Source of the DNA: Ferrovibrio sp965278975 | GTDB lineage: Bacteria; Pseudomonadota; Alphaproteobacteria; Ferrovibrionales; Ferrovibrionaceae | Direction of reading: 5' to 3' | Assembly: GCF_965278975.1 (NCBI RefSeq) | Contig: NZ_OZ257126.1 | Coordinates: 1,240,001-1,304,000 of the forward strand | DNA length: 64,000 bases | Notes under the pieces: generated by a model | What the model was told of the DNA's origin: nothing | What the model saw: only the letters and a program-made list of their open reading frames with translations | The model's database searches: none | Position numbers and translations under genes: made by a program | Part shown: positions 49,585 to 58,365 of the stretch, piece after piece | Layout: each line of letters starts with the position of its first letter | How positions within the stretch are numbered: position 1 is the first letter of the stretch

Positions 49585-50262
49585 ATGCCGCCTGCGCGAA
49601 AACCGAAAAAACCAAAACTGCTGCCGCCAGACGCGGTGCGGGAAATCTTCGCCCGCTTCGCCGCCGCCGAACCGGCGCCGAAGACCGAGCTGAATTATGT
49701 CAACGCCTATACCTTGCTGGTGGCGGTGGTGCTTTCCGCGCAGGCCACAGATGTCGGCGTCAACAAGGCGACCAAAAAGCTGTTCGAGCGCGTGCAAGAT
49801 CCGGCGGCGATGCTGAAGCTGGGCGAAGCCGGGCTGAAAGAGCACATCAAGACCATCGGCCTGTTCAATGCCAAGGCCAAGAACGTGATCGCGCTGTCTG
49901 CCCTGCTGCTGGAACAGCATGGCGGCGACGTGCCGCGCGACCGCGAGGCGTTGCAGGCCCTGCCCGGCGTTGGCCGCAAGACCGCCAATGTGGTGCTGAA
50001 CGTGCTGTGGGGCGAACCTACCATCGCGGTGGATACCCATATCTTCCGCGTCTCCAACCGCACCGGCCTCGCACCAGGCAAGACACCGCTGGCGGTGGAG
50101 CTGGGCTTGGAGAAAGTGGTGCCGGCGGATTATGTGCAGCATGCGCATCACTGGCTGATCCTGCATGGCCGCTATATCTGCAAGGCGCGGGCACCGGCCT
50201 GCCCGCGCTGCATCATCCGCGACCTCTGCGCTTTCCCGGAAAAGACTCCCGATGTCGACTGA
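49585..50262 (+). CDS. nth: Endonuclease III
   Basis: 225 aa from the ATG at 49585. Nth removes oxidised pyrimidines and nicks the abasic site. The helix-hairpin-helix LPGVGRKTANVVL contains the catalytic Lys, the catalytic Asp is in VDTHIFRVSNR, and the 4Fe-4S cluster cysteines have C-x6-C-x2-C-x5-C spacing in CKARAPACPRCIIRDLC. The start is chosen to begin with the KPKKPKLLPPDAV region; upstream residues in frame have no similarity. Its 3' end overlaps a PIN-domain gene by 11 bp. Confidence 0.95.
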   Translation: MPPARKPKKPKLLPPDAVREIFARFAAAEPAPKTELNYVNAYTLLVAVVLSAQATDVGVNKATKKLFERVQDPAAMLKLGEAGLKEHIKTIGLFNAKAKNVIALSALLLEQHGGDVPRDREALQALPGVGRKTANVVLNVLWGEPTIAVDTHIFRVSNRTGLAPGKTPLAVELGLEKVVPADYVQHAHHWLILHGRYICKARAPACPRCIIRDLCAFPEKTPDVD

Positions 50263-50602
50263 CGTGATCCGGGTGGTGCTGGACAGCAATGCCTATGACG
50301 CCGTGCTGGAGCATGACGATGCCGAGCGCATCCTGACGGCACTTGAGCAAGGCCGGGTCGAAATCCTGGCGAGTCCGGTGGTACTTGGCGAATTGCGCCG
50401 CGTCGCCGACATGTATCGCCAGGCCGACCTGCTGGCATTGTATTACGAAGTACAGAGCCGCCGCTTGGCGGCGCCGGACCCGAGCCTGAAAAGCGCCGAC
50501 CACCTGCTGCTGGCTCAGGCCGAGGCCGAAGGGGCACGGCTGGTGAGCGACGACAAGGCGCTCGACGCGCTGCGCTACGCCGATTTCCGCGCGCTGCTGT
50601 AG
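50252..50602 (+). CDS. PIN-domain protein (putative VapC-like toxin family)
   Basis: 116 aa. The PIN acidic residues appear in VVLDSNAYD, VVLGELRRV, SADHLLLAQA and LVSDDKAL, giving the four-acid site of an RNase. It resembles the COG1569 PIN family, annotated as putative toxin. No antitoxin-like gene is adjacent: nth lies upstream, overlapping by 11 bp, and a repeat lies downstream. Translation coupling to nth suggests a role other than a classical toxin-antitoxin module. Confidence 0.82.
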   Translation: MSTDVIRVVLDSNAYDAVLEHDDAERILTALEQGRVEILASPVVLGELRRVADMYRQADLLALYYEVQSRRLAAPDPSLKSADHLLLAQAEAEGARLVSDDKALDALRYADFRALL

Positions 50603-50610
50603 CTTCCATT

Positions 50611-50676
50611 GTCATACCCGCGAAAGCGGGTATCCCATTCTACAGTAAATGGGACCCTCGCTTTCGCGAGGGTGAC
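50611..50676. repeat. Composite palindromic repeat, copy 6 (simple form)
   Basis: A simple-form unit starting 8 bp after the PIN gene stop: GTCATACCCGCGAAAGCG, ATCCCATT, centre, AATGGGA and CTCGCTTTCGCGAGGGTGAC. It is nearly identical to the last 66 bp of copy 4. Confidence 0.92.
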
Positions 50677-50707
50677 AGGACTGGTGGGTGACGCGACTGC
50701 GTAAAGG

Positions 50708-51967
50708 CTACACCAGCCCCGCAATCGCCTTCTTTACATCGCGCTTGTATTCGAGGAAATCGACGAAGATGCCGTGTTCGCCGGCATCCTTGGGGCGCGG
50801 CGCGGCGCAGTATGCTTCGATATGGCGGCGGAATACCTCGCCGGCAGGCTTGTGCCGGGCGGCGATATAGGCCGCGATCAGTTCCGCCTGCACCATGCGG
50901 CCCGGCCAGCCGATGCCGGCGCCTTCCAGCAGGCCGCAGACATAGAGGCCGCTATCGCCGGGCGGAAAGATGTTCATATAGAGATGCGGTGCCGGTTCGC
51001 GCCAGTTCAGCCATTTCAAATCGAGGAACGGAAACGTGGTGCGGTAGCCGGTGGCGAGGATGATCAGGTCATACTCGGCTTCCACACCATCCGCAAAACG
51101 CACGCGGCGGCCATCGAAACGCTCAATCGGCTTATGCACCCGCACATCGCCCTGGCCGAGATGTTGCAGCACCAGGGAATTGACGATCGGCGTGCGGTCA
51201 TAGAGCCGGTGGGTCGGCCTGGGCAGGCCGAAGCGTTCCGGCGGGCCGACCAGGATGCGGATCGCCAGGCCATGAATCAGCGAACGCAGATTGCGCGGCA
51301 GCACGAAGCGGCGGTTATGATTGCCGGCATCGGCAGGCTTGCCGGCGACGAATTTCGGCACGAAATGATTGCCGCCGCGCAGGCTCCAGCCCACCGCCGT
51401 GGCGCGGTGCACCGCATCCACCACGATATCGCAGCCGGTATTGCCGGCGCCGACGATCAGCACGCGCTTGCCGTCGAAGATATCCGGCGTCTTGTAGCGC
51501 TTGGAATGGAACATCTCGCCGCTGAACTGCCCGGCGAAGGCCGGGATATTCGGATCGCTCAAATGCCCGTTGGCGATCACCACGCCCTCATAAGGCGCAA
51601 CGGAACCATCGCTGAACTCGGCACGCCAGGCCGCGCCCTCGCGCTCCAGCCTGAGCACGGCGGTGTTCAGCCGGATATGTTCGTAAAGGCCGAAATGATG
51701 CGCGAACTGGTGCAGGTAGCCGCGCACCTGGTCATGGCGTGGATAGGCCGGCAGGTCATCGGCCATCGGCAATTCGCTGAAGGCGGTGGTGCCTTTCGAC
51801 GAAATCAGATGCGTGGATGCGTAGACCGCGCTGCCTTCGGCGCCATAGAGCCATTGCCCGCCAATATCGCCATGGCGTTCGGCAACCACGAAATCGAGGC
51901 CGGCCTGCTTGAAGGTCTTGGCCGCTGCCAGGCCGGCCGGGCCGGCACCGATGATCAGATAGGTCAT
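50708..51967 (-). CDS. Flavin-containing monooxygenase (FMO-like)
   Basis: 419 aa. FAD motif TYLIIGAGPAGLAAAKTF, the FMO identifying motif FSGEMFHSKRY, NADPH motif VLIVGAGNTGCDIVVDA and IILATGYRTTFPFL are present. Such enzymes oxygenate soft nucleophiles or ketones. It is the third gene of a tightly coupled operon (BASS transporter, epimerase, FMO) with 4-bp overlaps, so its substrate is probably related to what the transporter imports. Confidence 0.92.
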   Translation of the reverse strand: MTYLIIGAGPAGLAAAKTFKQAGLDFVVAERHGDIGGQWLYGAEGSAVYASTHLISSKGTTAFSELPMADDLPAYPRHDQVRGYLHQFAHHFGLYEHIRLNTAVLRLEREGAAWRAEFSDGSVAPYEGVVIANGHLSDPNIPAFAGQFSGEMFHSKRYKTPDIFDGKRVLIVGAGNTGCDIVVDAVHRATAVGWSLRGGNHFVPKFVAGKPADAGNHNRRFVLPRNLRSLIHGLAIRILVGPPERFGLPRPTHRLYDRTPIVNSLVLQHLGQGDVRVHKPIERFDGRRVRFADGVEAEYDLIILATGYRTTFPFLDLKWLNWREPAPHLYMNIFPPGDSGLYVCGLLEGAGIGWPGRMVQAELIAAYIAARHKPAGEVFRRHIEAYCAAPRPKDAGEHGIFVDFLEYKRDVKKAIAGLV

Positions 51968-52887
51968 GCCACACCCTGCCAGTAGCGCGCGAAGGCGCCA
52001 GCCGAATCATACTCCGGCACATAACCGAACACGGTCTTGAGCCGCGTGTTGTCCAGCACCGGGCGGTATTGCAGGAACAGCACTTGTGTCGGACCAAGTT
52101 TGGTCAAGCCAAGGCGATTGGCGGCGAACAAAGCCGCGCGCATCAGCCCGGGCGGAATCGCCAGATAGGGTTTGCCGATACGCTGTGCGATCTGGCGCAG
52201 GCTGAGCGCGCCATCGCCGGCAAGATTGTAGATCCCGGGCGGGCCATCGGTGGCAGCACGCGCCAGGGCGGCGGCCACATCGCTGTCGGCGATGAAGCTG
52301 AACGGCGTGGCGGCACCCGAAAGCCCGGTGATCATGGGCCGCTCGAATATCGCGGTGATCTGGTTCTTCAAGCCCGGCGCCAGCACGGTGCAGGGCCGGA
52401 ACACCACCTGTTCAAGCTGCGGATAGAGATCGCGCCAGCGCGCCAGCATCTCCTCCACCAGCCGCTTGTTGCGCGCATAGGGAAAATCCTCGTTGCCGCG
52501 CACGGCGTCGGTCTCCTGCAGCGGCACCGGGTTATCGGCGTGATAGCCATAGGCGGCGCCCGACGAGGTGACCACCAGGCGCTGCACGCCGGCCTCCTTG
52601 CAGGCGATCAACACCGCTTCGGTGCCGCCGACATCGATGGCATGATCCAGCGCCGCATCGCCGCCGGCCGCCACCACGGACGCCAGATGCAGCACCACGC
52701 GCGGGCGCACTTCATTCATCAGCGCTACCAGCGCGGCACGGTCGCGGATATCGCCCTGGCGATAATCGACACCCGGCACCGGCTGCAAAGGCGCGCGCAG
52801 ATCGAGGCCGACAATTGCCTCATCCTTGAGCCGGCGCAGCAGCGACGCGCCGATGAAGCCTGCGGCGCCGGTAACCAGTATCGTCAT
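51964..52887 (-). CDS. NAD-dependent epimerase/dehydratase-family protein
   Basis: 307 aa from the ATG at 52887. ILVTGAAGFIGASLLRRL is the NAD motif, VTSSGAAYGYHADNP and YARNKR give the active Ser, Tyr and Lys of an extended SDR. FRPCTVLAPG follows. The family includes 3-beta-hydroxysteroid dehydrogenase-like and sugar epimerase members. It overlaps both neighbours by 4 bp, so it is translationally coupled to the BASS transporter gene upstream and the FMO gene downstream. Confidence 0.88.
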   Translation of the reverse strand: MTILVTGAAGFIGASLLRRLKDEAIVGLDLRAPLQPVPGVDYRQGDIRDRAALVALMNEVRPRVVLHLASVVAAGGDAALDHAIDVGGTEAVLIACKEAGVQRLVVTSSGAAYGYHADNPVPLQETDAVRGNEDFPYARNKRLVEEMLARWRDLYPQLEQVVFRPCTVLAPGLKNQITAIFERPMITGLSGAATPFSFIADSDVAAALARAATDGPPGIYNLAGDGALSLRQIAQRIGKPYLAIPPGLMRAALFAANRLGLTKLGPTQVLFLQYRPVLDNTRLKTVFGYVPEYDSAGAFARYWQGVA

Positions 52888-53789
52888 GCGGCGCGTTTCC
52901 TGTCCTGCCGCCGCCAGAGGGTGGCGAGCGTCCAGCCCGATACGATATGCCACACGCCCCAGCCCGCCGCGATCAGCGCGGCGCCGCCGATGGCATCGAA
53001 ATGATTGAGGATCAGTGCCAGGCCAAGGCCGGAATTCTGCATCCCGACCTCGATGGTGATGGCGCGGGTATCGGGTATGTTGAGGCCGGCGAGCTTCGCC
53101 GTGCCCCAGCCGACACCGAGCGCCAGGGCGTTATGCAACGCCACCAGCGGCAGGATGACGCCGATGAAGCCGAGGAAGTATTTGCCATTGGCAATCGCCG
53201 CCGCGCCGATGAACAGGATCAGGAACAGGAACGAGCCGGCCTGGAATGGCTTGCGCAGCTTCGCCGCCAGGTTCGGCAGATGATGCGCGATCAGCATGCC
53301 AGCGGTCATCGGCAGGCCGAGCACGGCGGCGGTGGAGAGCAGGAACGGCAGCGGCTCGATATTCACCTGCCGCAGCAGGGCCGCCGTATCGGGATTGAGC
53401 CCGGCCCAGAACAGGATGTTGAGCGGGGTCGAAATCACCGCCAGCACCGAGGACAGGCCGGTGACGCAGACCGAGAGCGCGGTATTGCCACGGCCGAGAT
53501 GGGTGATCAGGTTGGACAGATTGCCGCCCGGACAGGACGCGACAATGATCATGCCGAGCGCGATGGAAGGATGCGGCTTGAGCAGCATGGTCAGCGCCCA
53601 GCTTGCCGCCGGCAGCAACAGCACCTGGGCCAGCATGCCGAGCATCGGCGCGAAAGGCTTTTTCAGCACGGCGGCGAAATCCGCCAGCCGCAGGTCCAGC
53701 GCAACGCCGAACATGATCAGCGCCAGCACCACACCCAGCACGGCCTGGCCGGTGCTGTCGAGCTGCAGCACCACCTCGTCCATGACCAT
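52884..53789 (-). CDS. Bile acid:sodium symporter family (BASS) transporter
   Basis: 301 aa with nine or ten membrane helices. ASCPGGNLSNLITHLGRGN and EVGMQNSGLGLALILNHF are the conserved core motifs. Bacterial members import organic acids such as pantoate or bile acids with sodium. First gene of the operon with the epimerase and FMO genes. An ATG at 53783 is an alternative start. Confidence 0.9.
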   Translation of the reverse strand: MVMDEVVLQLDSTGQAVLGVVLALIMFGVALDLRLADFAAVLKKPFAPMLGMLAQVLLLPAASWALTMLLKPHPSIALGMIIVASCPGGNLSNLITHLGRGNTALSVCVTGLSSVLAVISTPLNILFWAGLNPDTAALLRQVNIEPLPFLLSTAAVLGLPMTAGMLIAHHLPNLAAKLRKPFQAGSFLFLILFIGAAAIANGKYFLGFIGVILPLVALHNALALGVGWGTAKLAGLNIPDTRAITIEVGMQNSGLGLALILNHFDAIGGAALIAAGWGVWHIVSGWTLATLWRRQDRKRAA

Positions 53790-53821
53790 GGCGCTTCCTT
53801 CCCTAGATTATTCTGACTTTT

Positions 53822-54289
53822 CTAGGAGACAGGTTTGCCCGGGGCGGGGGGAGTTTTCAAGAGCGCGGCGACGCAGGCGGCATCATCCACCGCTGCGCCA
53901 CGGCGGCGCGGCAGGGTCTCGGCATGCTGCACCCGCTGCACGCCCGGCGTTTCCGTCGGGTAAAGCACGAACAGCAGCACGCAGGCCGGCGTTTCCGCCA
54001 CATATTGCCAGACTTCCGCCGGAGCCTCGCGGCGCAGCTGTGCCGGCTGGCCGAACAGGGCGCGCAATTCATTGGCGTTCTTGCCGATGGCGTCGCTGCT
54101 GATGGCGCGGCGCGGCGCCTCGCCCGGCACGGCCGGCGGCGGCACCAGAGCCAGATTGAGATTGTCGGAAGGCGATGGCGCTGCCTGCGGCGCGGATACG
54201 GTTTCGGCCTGCGGTGGCTTGGCGCCGCCACAGGCCGAGAGAACCACGAGAAGCAGCGCGGCGCCGAGGCCGCGCGTCCCGGAACGCAT
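53822..54289 (-). CDS. Predicted lipoprotein, unknown function
   Basis: 155 aa from the ATG at 54289. Signal peptide with lipobox LLLVVLSAC (Cys about 20), then a Pro/Ala-rich linker and a domain from about 65 (SDAIGKNANELRALFGQPAQ) with EVWQYVAETPACVLLFVLYP. The second half resembles SmpA/BamE-like small outer-membrane lipoproteins in feel (GxP, WxY), but the match is too weak for a claim. It lies 8 bp after the bactofilin gene on the same strand. Confidence 0.72.
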   Translation of the reverse strand: MRSGTRGLGAALLLVVLSACGGAKPPQAETVSAPQAAPSPSDNLNLALVPPPAVPGEAPRRAISSDAIGKNANELRALFGQPAQLRREAPAEVWQYVAETPACVLLFVLYPTETPGVQRVQHAETLPRRRGAAVDDAACVAALLKTPPAPGKPVS

Positions 54290-54297
54290 AAGCGGTA

Positions 54298-55068
54298 TTA
54301 CTCGGCGGCGACCGAGGACGACAGGCGGTTGCCGGCAGCCACGGTCTGCACCGTGCCGCTCAGTTCGCCGCCGCATTCCACTTCGATCTGGCCATAGGCG
54401 ATCTCGCCCATCACCTTGCCGGTGCCGCGGATCAGCAGGCGGCCGCGCACGGAGAGCTTGCCTTCGAACTTGCCGCGCACTTCGGCTTCCTCGATTTCGG
54501 CCGAGCCCTTGAACTGGCCGGTCTCGGCGATTTCAACAAAGCGGCTGTCGGTGAGCGTGGCTTCCACCTTGCCCTCAACCACCACCTTGTCGCAGGCGGT
54601 GATCTGGCCGGTGAGGCTGATTTCGCGGCCGATGATCAGCACCTTCGGCTCCGGCGACTCACTGCGCGAAACGGTGCTGGTGGCAACCACCGAAGCAATC
54701 GCCGGCATCGCCGGCATGGCGGGGGCCGCCGGCTTCGCACCAAGGTCCATCGCCGGGCGCTTGGCGATCTCGGGGCGGAAGGTCGGAGTGCTGGACGGAT
54801 TGTCGCTCATGGTCGATCCCTGGTTTGCAGAAGCGGTGTCGGAAGCAGTGGTAGTGGCTTGAGTATTGGCTGGCAGGCTGGGCTTGCCGAAACGCTGCAT
54901 GTGCAGCGGCAGCGGCGGCAATTCATCGGCTGCGGGTTTGCTATCCTCGGCGGTTTTCACCGGCGCCGCAACAGCGGCTTTCGGTTCCAGCACGGCTACC
55001 GGCGGTTTCGGCGGCGGTGCCGGCGGCAAATTGGCGGCTTCTTCACTGGGCTTCTTGCGACCAAACAT
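54298..55068 (-). CDS. Bactofilin-family cytoskeletal protein
   Basis: 256 aa from the ATG at 55068 (GAGGGG 7 nt upstream). After a long Pro/Ala-rich N-terminal region (residues 1-140) comes the bactofilin beta-helix domain (about 142-235): VLIIGREISLTGQI, VVVEGKVEATLTDSRFVEIA, EVRGKFEGKLSVRGRLLI and GKVMGEIAYGQIEVECGGEL. Bactofilins form filaments at specific cell sites. The N-terminal extension is longer than in Caulobacter BacA. The upstream EI24 gene is on the same strand. Confidence 0.93.
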   Translation of the reverse strand: MFGRKKPSEEAANLPPAPPPKPPVAVLEPKAAVAAPVKTAEDSKPAADELPPLPLHMQRFGKPSLPANTQATTTASDTASANQGSTMSDNPSSTPTFRPEIAKRPAMDLGAKPAAPAMPAMPAIASVVATSTVSRSESPEPKVLIIGREISLTGQITACDKVVVEGKVEATLTDSRFVEIAETGQFKGSAEIEEAEVRGKFEGKLSVRGRLLIRGTGKVMGEIAYGQIEVECGGELSGTVQTVAAGNRLSSSVAAE

Positions 55069-55148
55069 GCGGTACCCCTCATCCCTAATGCTGCGCCCTA
55101 TGCTTCGCGGCAGCCTTGAGGTTCCATCCCGGTGCTGCGGGGCCCCTG

Positions 55149-55826
55149 TCAGGCCGCACGCGGCAAGCGCTTGAAGATATGGACCATGAAGGCCGTGGCG
55201 ACGATCGGCACGATCAGGTTTACCAGGGGAATGGTTAACAGAAGGACAATAACAACGCCCGCGAGCCAAAGATCGCCGCGATAGCGACGCCGCAGTGCAT
55301 CCACCTCGGCGCGCGGACGATAGCGGCTGGCGACCAGCTCGAAATATTCGCGGCTGACCAGATAGCCGTTCACCGCGAAAAACAGCGCCAGCTTCAGCGG
55401 CGGGAAAAACAGCAGCAGCAAATAAACCGGCAGTAACGCGGCATTCAGCGCCAGCACCACCAGCAGGAAGCGCAGGGTTTGCAGCAGCGAGGCCGTGGTG
55501 CTGAGCGGCTTGCCCGGCATTTCATTCGGGTAGTAGCGCCGCTCGACCGCCTCGGCGACATCATCGAGGAACAGGCCGATGGCGGCGGTGAGCACCAGCG
55601 GAAACAGCAGCAGCTTGAGGAAAAACAGGCCGACACCGGAGCCGACCGCGATCAGGCTGTCGAGCCAGCCGGTGCCGGTGGAAGGAATTTCGGTGATGCC
55701 ATAGCCGAAGCCGAGCGTGAGCAGCAGGAAGATCACCACCGCCACGCCAAGCCCGCGCAGCAATACCTGCCGGAAAGCCGGATCGGGCAGTTGCTGCAGG
55801 GCGAGGCGGAGCGATGCGAAGATCAA
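55149..55826 (-). CDS. EI24/CysZ-family membrane protein
   Basis: 225 aa from a TTG at 55826, with AGGAAA 6 nt upstream. Four to five membrane helices; GSGVGLFFLKLLLFPLVLTA, FLDDVAEAVERRYYP and NGYLVSREYFELVASRYR are EI24/CysZ-like. CysZ imports sulfate in some bacteria, but the general family function is unclear. It lies 15 bp after the amidase gene and 80 bp before bactofilin. Confidence 0.85.
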   Translation of the reverse strand: MIFASLRLALQQLPDPAFRQVLLRGLGVAVVIFLLLTLGFGYGITEIPSTGTGWLDSLIAVGSGVGLFFLKLLLFPLVLTAAIGLFLDDVAEAVERRYYPNEMPGKPLSTTASLLQTLRFLLVVLALNAALLPVYLLLLFFPPLKLALFFAVNGYLVSREYFELVASRYRPRAEVDALRRRYRGDLWLAGVVIVLLLTIPLVNLIVPIVATAFMVHIFKRLPRAA

Positions 55827-55841
55827 GTCGGGTTTCCTGTG

Positions 55842-57278
55842 TTACTGCGGTGTCACCGGATTATGCGTGCCGAGAGCAAGATCGGCTTCCAGCAAAGCCG
55901 AAAGCGCCAGCAATTCAGCATCGCCACGCGGCCGCGCCACGATCTGCAGGCCAACCGGCAGGCCGGATTTGGTGAAGCCGGCCGGCAGAGAAATCGCCGG
56001 CGTGCCGGTAAGGGTGACGGCGAAGGTGAGGATCAGCCAGCTTATGTAGGTATCGAATTTGCGGCCATTGACCTCTTCCAGATAGCGCTGGCGATGATCG
56101 AAGGGCGGCGCCACCACGGTGGGCAGGGCCAGGAAATCGTGATGCTCGAAGAAGGCGGCGATGCGGTTGTAGAGCAGGCCCTGCTGGCGCCGCGCCTCGG
56201 CGATTTCCGGACCCGTATGCTTGAGGCCCTTCTCCGCGTTCCAGATCACTTCCTTCTTCACCACATCCAGCTTGCCCTGGATGCGCGGCCACACCGTGGC
56301 GGCGAAGTTGATGGCGCGCAAAACCTGGAAACATTCCTCCGAACCGGAGAAATCCGGCGCCTTGTCATCGACCCGGGCGCCAAGCTTTTCCAGCCGCCGC
56401 ATGGCCGCTTCGCAGATCGCCACCACTTCCGGGTCCACCGGGCAGAGGCCGAGATCGGGGCTGAAGGCGATGCGGCAGCCGCCGGCAAAGCGGCTCGGCA
56501 GCCGGCCGAGCGCCATCTGGCGGTCCACTGTCGAGACAAAACTTTCCTCGGGCGCCGGCAGGCTCAGCGGATCGCGGGTATCGAGGCCGGATTGCGCATC
56601 CAGCAGCAACGCCACGTCGCCGACCGTGCGGGCCATCGGGCCGTTCACCGCCAGGGTATCGAAAGGCAGGCCGCGCGGGCCCAGGCCGACCCGGCCTGGC
56701 GAGGGGCGCAGGCCGACCACGCCGGCAAAACTGGCCGGGATGCGCAGAGAGCCGCCGAGATCGGAGCCATCGGCGAGCCAGACCTCGCCGGTCGCCACCG
56801 CCACCGCCGAGCCGCCGGACGAGCCGCCAGGCGTCAGCGCCGTGTTCCACGGATTGGTGGTGGTGCCGAATACCTCGTTGAAGGTCTGGGCGCCGGCGCC
56901 GAATTCCGGCGTATTGGCCTTGCCGACGATCAACGCGCCCTTGCGCTCCAGCCGCTCCACCGACCAGTCGGAGCTGGTGGAGATGTGATTCTCGAAGGCC
57001 CGGCTGCCCCAGGTGGTACGCACGCCGGCCACTTCCACCAGATCCTTGATGACCATGGGCAGGCCATAGAGGTAGCCCGGGCCGGGGCGTTCGGGATGTT
57101 CCAGCCGGGACGCAACCGCCCGCGCCCGCTCGAAACAGCGGGTCGGCACTGCATTGACCTTGCCGTCGACCTCGTTGATCCGCGCCTCGGCGGCATCGAT
57201 CAGCTCGGGCGGCGAAACCTCGCCCTTGCGCAGCAGGTCCACCGCCTGGCGCGCGGTCAGCTTGATCAGGTCATTCAT
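55842..57278 (-). CDS. Amidase (amidase signature family)
   Basis: 478 aa from the ATG at 57278, preceded by GGAGGAATC. The Ser-Ser-Lys triad is visible: Lys in GLPMVIKDL, cis-Ser in PGGSSGGSAVAVA and nucleophile Ser in GSDLGGSLRIPASFAG. The family hydrolyses diverse amides; the order is not that of GatA (no gatB/C adjacent). It is divergent from the adenosine-kinase-like gene. Confidence 0.92.
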   Translation of the reverse strand: MNDLIKLTARQAVDLLRKGEVSPPELIDAAEARINEVDGKVNAVPTRCFERARAVASRLEHPERPGPGYLYGLPMVIKDLVEVAGVRTTWGSRAFENHISTSSDWSVERLERKGALIVGKANTPEFGAGAQTFNEVFGTTTNPWNTALTPGGSSGGSAVAVATGEVWLADGSDLGGSLRIPASFAGVVGLRPSPGRVGLGPRGLPFDTLAVNGPMARTVGDVALLLDAQSGLDTRDPLSLPAPEESFVSTVDRQMALGRLPSRFAGGCRIAFSPDLGLCPVDPEVVAICEAAMRRLEKLGARVDDKAPDFSGSEECFQVLRAINFAATVWPRIQGKLDVVKKEVIWNAEKGLKHTGPEIAEARRQQGLLYNRIAAFFEHHDFLALPTVVAPPFDHRQRYLEEVNGRKFDTYISWLILTFAVTLTGTPAISLPAGFTKSGLPVGLQIVARPRGDAELLALSALLEADLALGTHNPVTPQ

Positions 57279-57364
57279 GCTCTCGATTCCTCCACCGAAT
57301 TGCGTTCTTTTCGTGACCAGGGTAAGGGAGAGTAGCTGCAATCATTTGCTCCGGGTAGGCTTCC

Positions 57365-58363
57365 ATGTCAGGTCAGAAAACCGCAATCCTCGCCGTCGGT
57401 AACGCCATCGTCGATGTGCTCGCCGAAGTGGGTGACGATTTCATCGCCCAGCACGGCATGGCCAAGGGCCATATGACGCTGATCGACGCCGCCCGCGCCG
57501 AAGCGATCTACGGCGCCATGCCGGCGCAGAAGACCCGCATGTCCGGCGGCTCGGCCGCCAACACCGCCGCCGGCATCGCCATGCTCGGCGGCTCGGTCAG
57601 CTTCGTCGGCCGCGTGCGCAACGACGAACTCGGCGATGCCTTCAGCCATGACATCCACAAGATCGGCGTCGGCTTCGATACCAAGCCGGCGACCGAAGGC
57701 CCGGCCACGGCGCGCTGCCTGATCCTGGTAACGCCCGATGCCCAGCGCACCATGAACACCTATCTTGGTGCCTGCGCCGAGATGACGCCCGAGGATGTGG
57801 ATGCCGCCACGGTCGCCAACGCCAAGGTGACCTATCTGGAAGGCTATCTGTGGGATCAGCCGCGCGCCAAGGAAGCCATGCGCAAGGCGATGCGGCTGGC
57901 GCATGAAGCCGGCAACAAGGTGGCCCTCACGCTGTCCGATGCCTTCTGCGTCGAACGCCACCGCGCCGAATTCCAGTATCTGGTGGAACACGCGGTGGAT
58001 ATCCTGTTCGCCAATGAAAGCGAAATCATCTCGCTCTACCAGAGCGGCGATTTCGACGGCGCCTTGCAGCATGTGCGCCACCATGTCGATGTGGCGGCGC
58101 TGACGCGCTCGGAAAAGGGCTCGGTGATCCTGGCCGGCGAGACCGTGCATATCATTGATGCCGTGAAGGGCGTGAGCGTGAAGGACACCACCGGCGCCGG
58201 CGATCTTTACGCTGCCGGCTTCCTGCATGGCTATACCGCCGGCCTTGATCTGCATGCCAGCGGCCGCCTGGGCAGCCTGTGCGCCGCGGAAGTGATCAGC
58301 CATGTCGGCGCCCGGCCGCTGATCGACCTCAAGCCCTTCGTGCAGCAGGCCCGGAGCAATTGA
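57365..58363 (+). CDS. PfkB-family carbohydrate/nucleoside kinase (adenosine kinase-like)
   Basis: 332 aa. ILAVGNAIVDVLAEV, RMSGGSAANTAAGIAMLGG and the C-terminal ATP/catalytic motif VKDTTGAGDLYAAGFLHGY (catalytic Asp) are present. Alphaproteobacterial adenosine kinases look alike and are annotated so. With an AMP-phosphorylase-like gene elsewhere in the window, nucleoside salvage fits, but this gene is not linked to it. It ends 2 bp before the start of the first liv-type binding protein. Confidence 0.88.
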   Translation: MSGQKTAILAVGNAIVDVLAEVGDDFIAQHGMAKGHMTLIDAARAEAIYGAMPAQKTRMSGGSAANTAAGIAMLGGSVSFVGRVRNDELGDAFSHDIHKIGVGFDTKPATEGPATARCLILVTPDAQRTMNTYLGACAEMTPEDVDAATVANAKVTYLEGYLWDQPRAKEAMRKAMRLAHEAGNKVALTLSDAFCVERHRAEFQYLVEHAVDILFANESEIISLYQSGDFDGALQHVRHHVDVAALTRSEKGSVILAGETVHIIDAVKGVSVKDTTGAGDLYAAGFLHGYTAGLDLHASGRLGSLCAAEVISHVGARPLIDLKPFVQQARSN

Positions 58364-58365
58364 TA

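Noticed and set aside
53802..53826. CCTAGA/TCTAGG inverted repeat as terminator or Irr box
   Set aside because: The 13-nt loop, 6-bp arms and overlap with the lipoprotein stop make it a weak hairpin. The spacing does not fit the ICE consensus.
55479..57335. 618-codon open frame on the plus strand
   Set aside because: It lies opposite the amidase and EI24 genes, both of which carry their full catalytic or family motifs. It has no recognisable domain and a His/Gln/Arg-rich composition.
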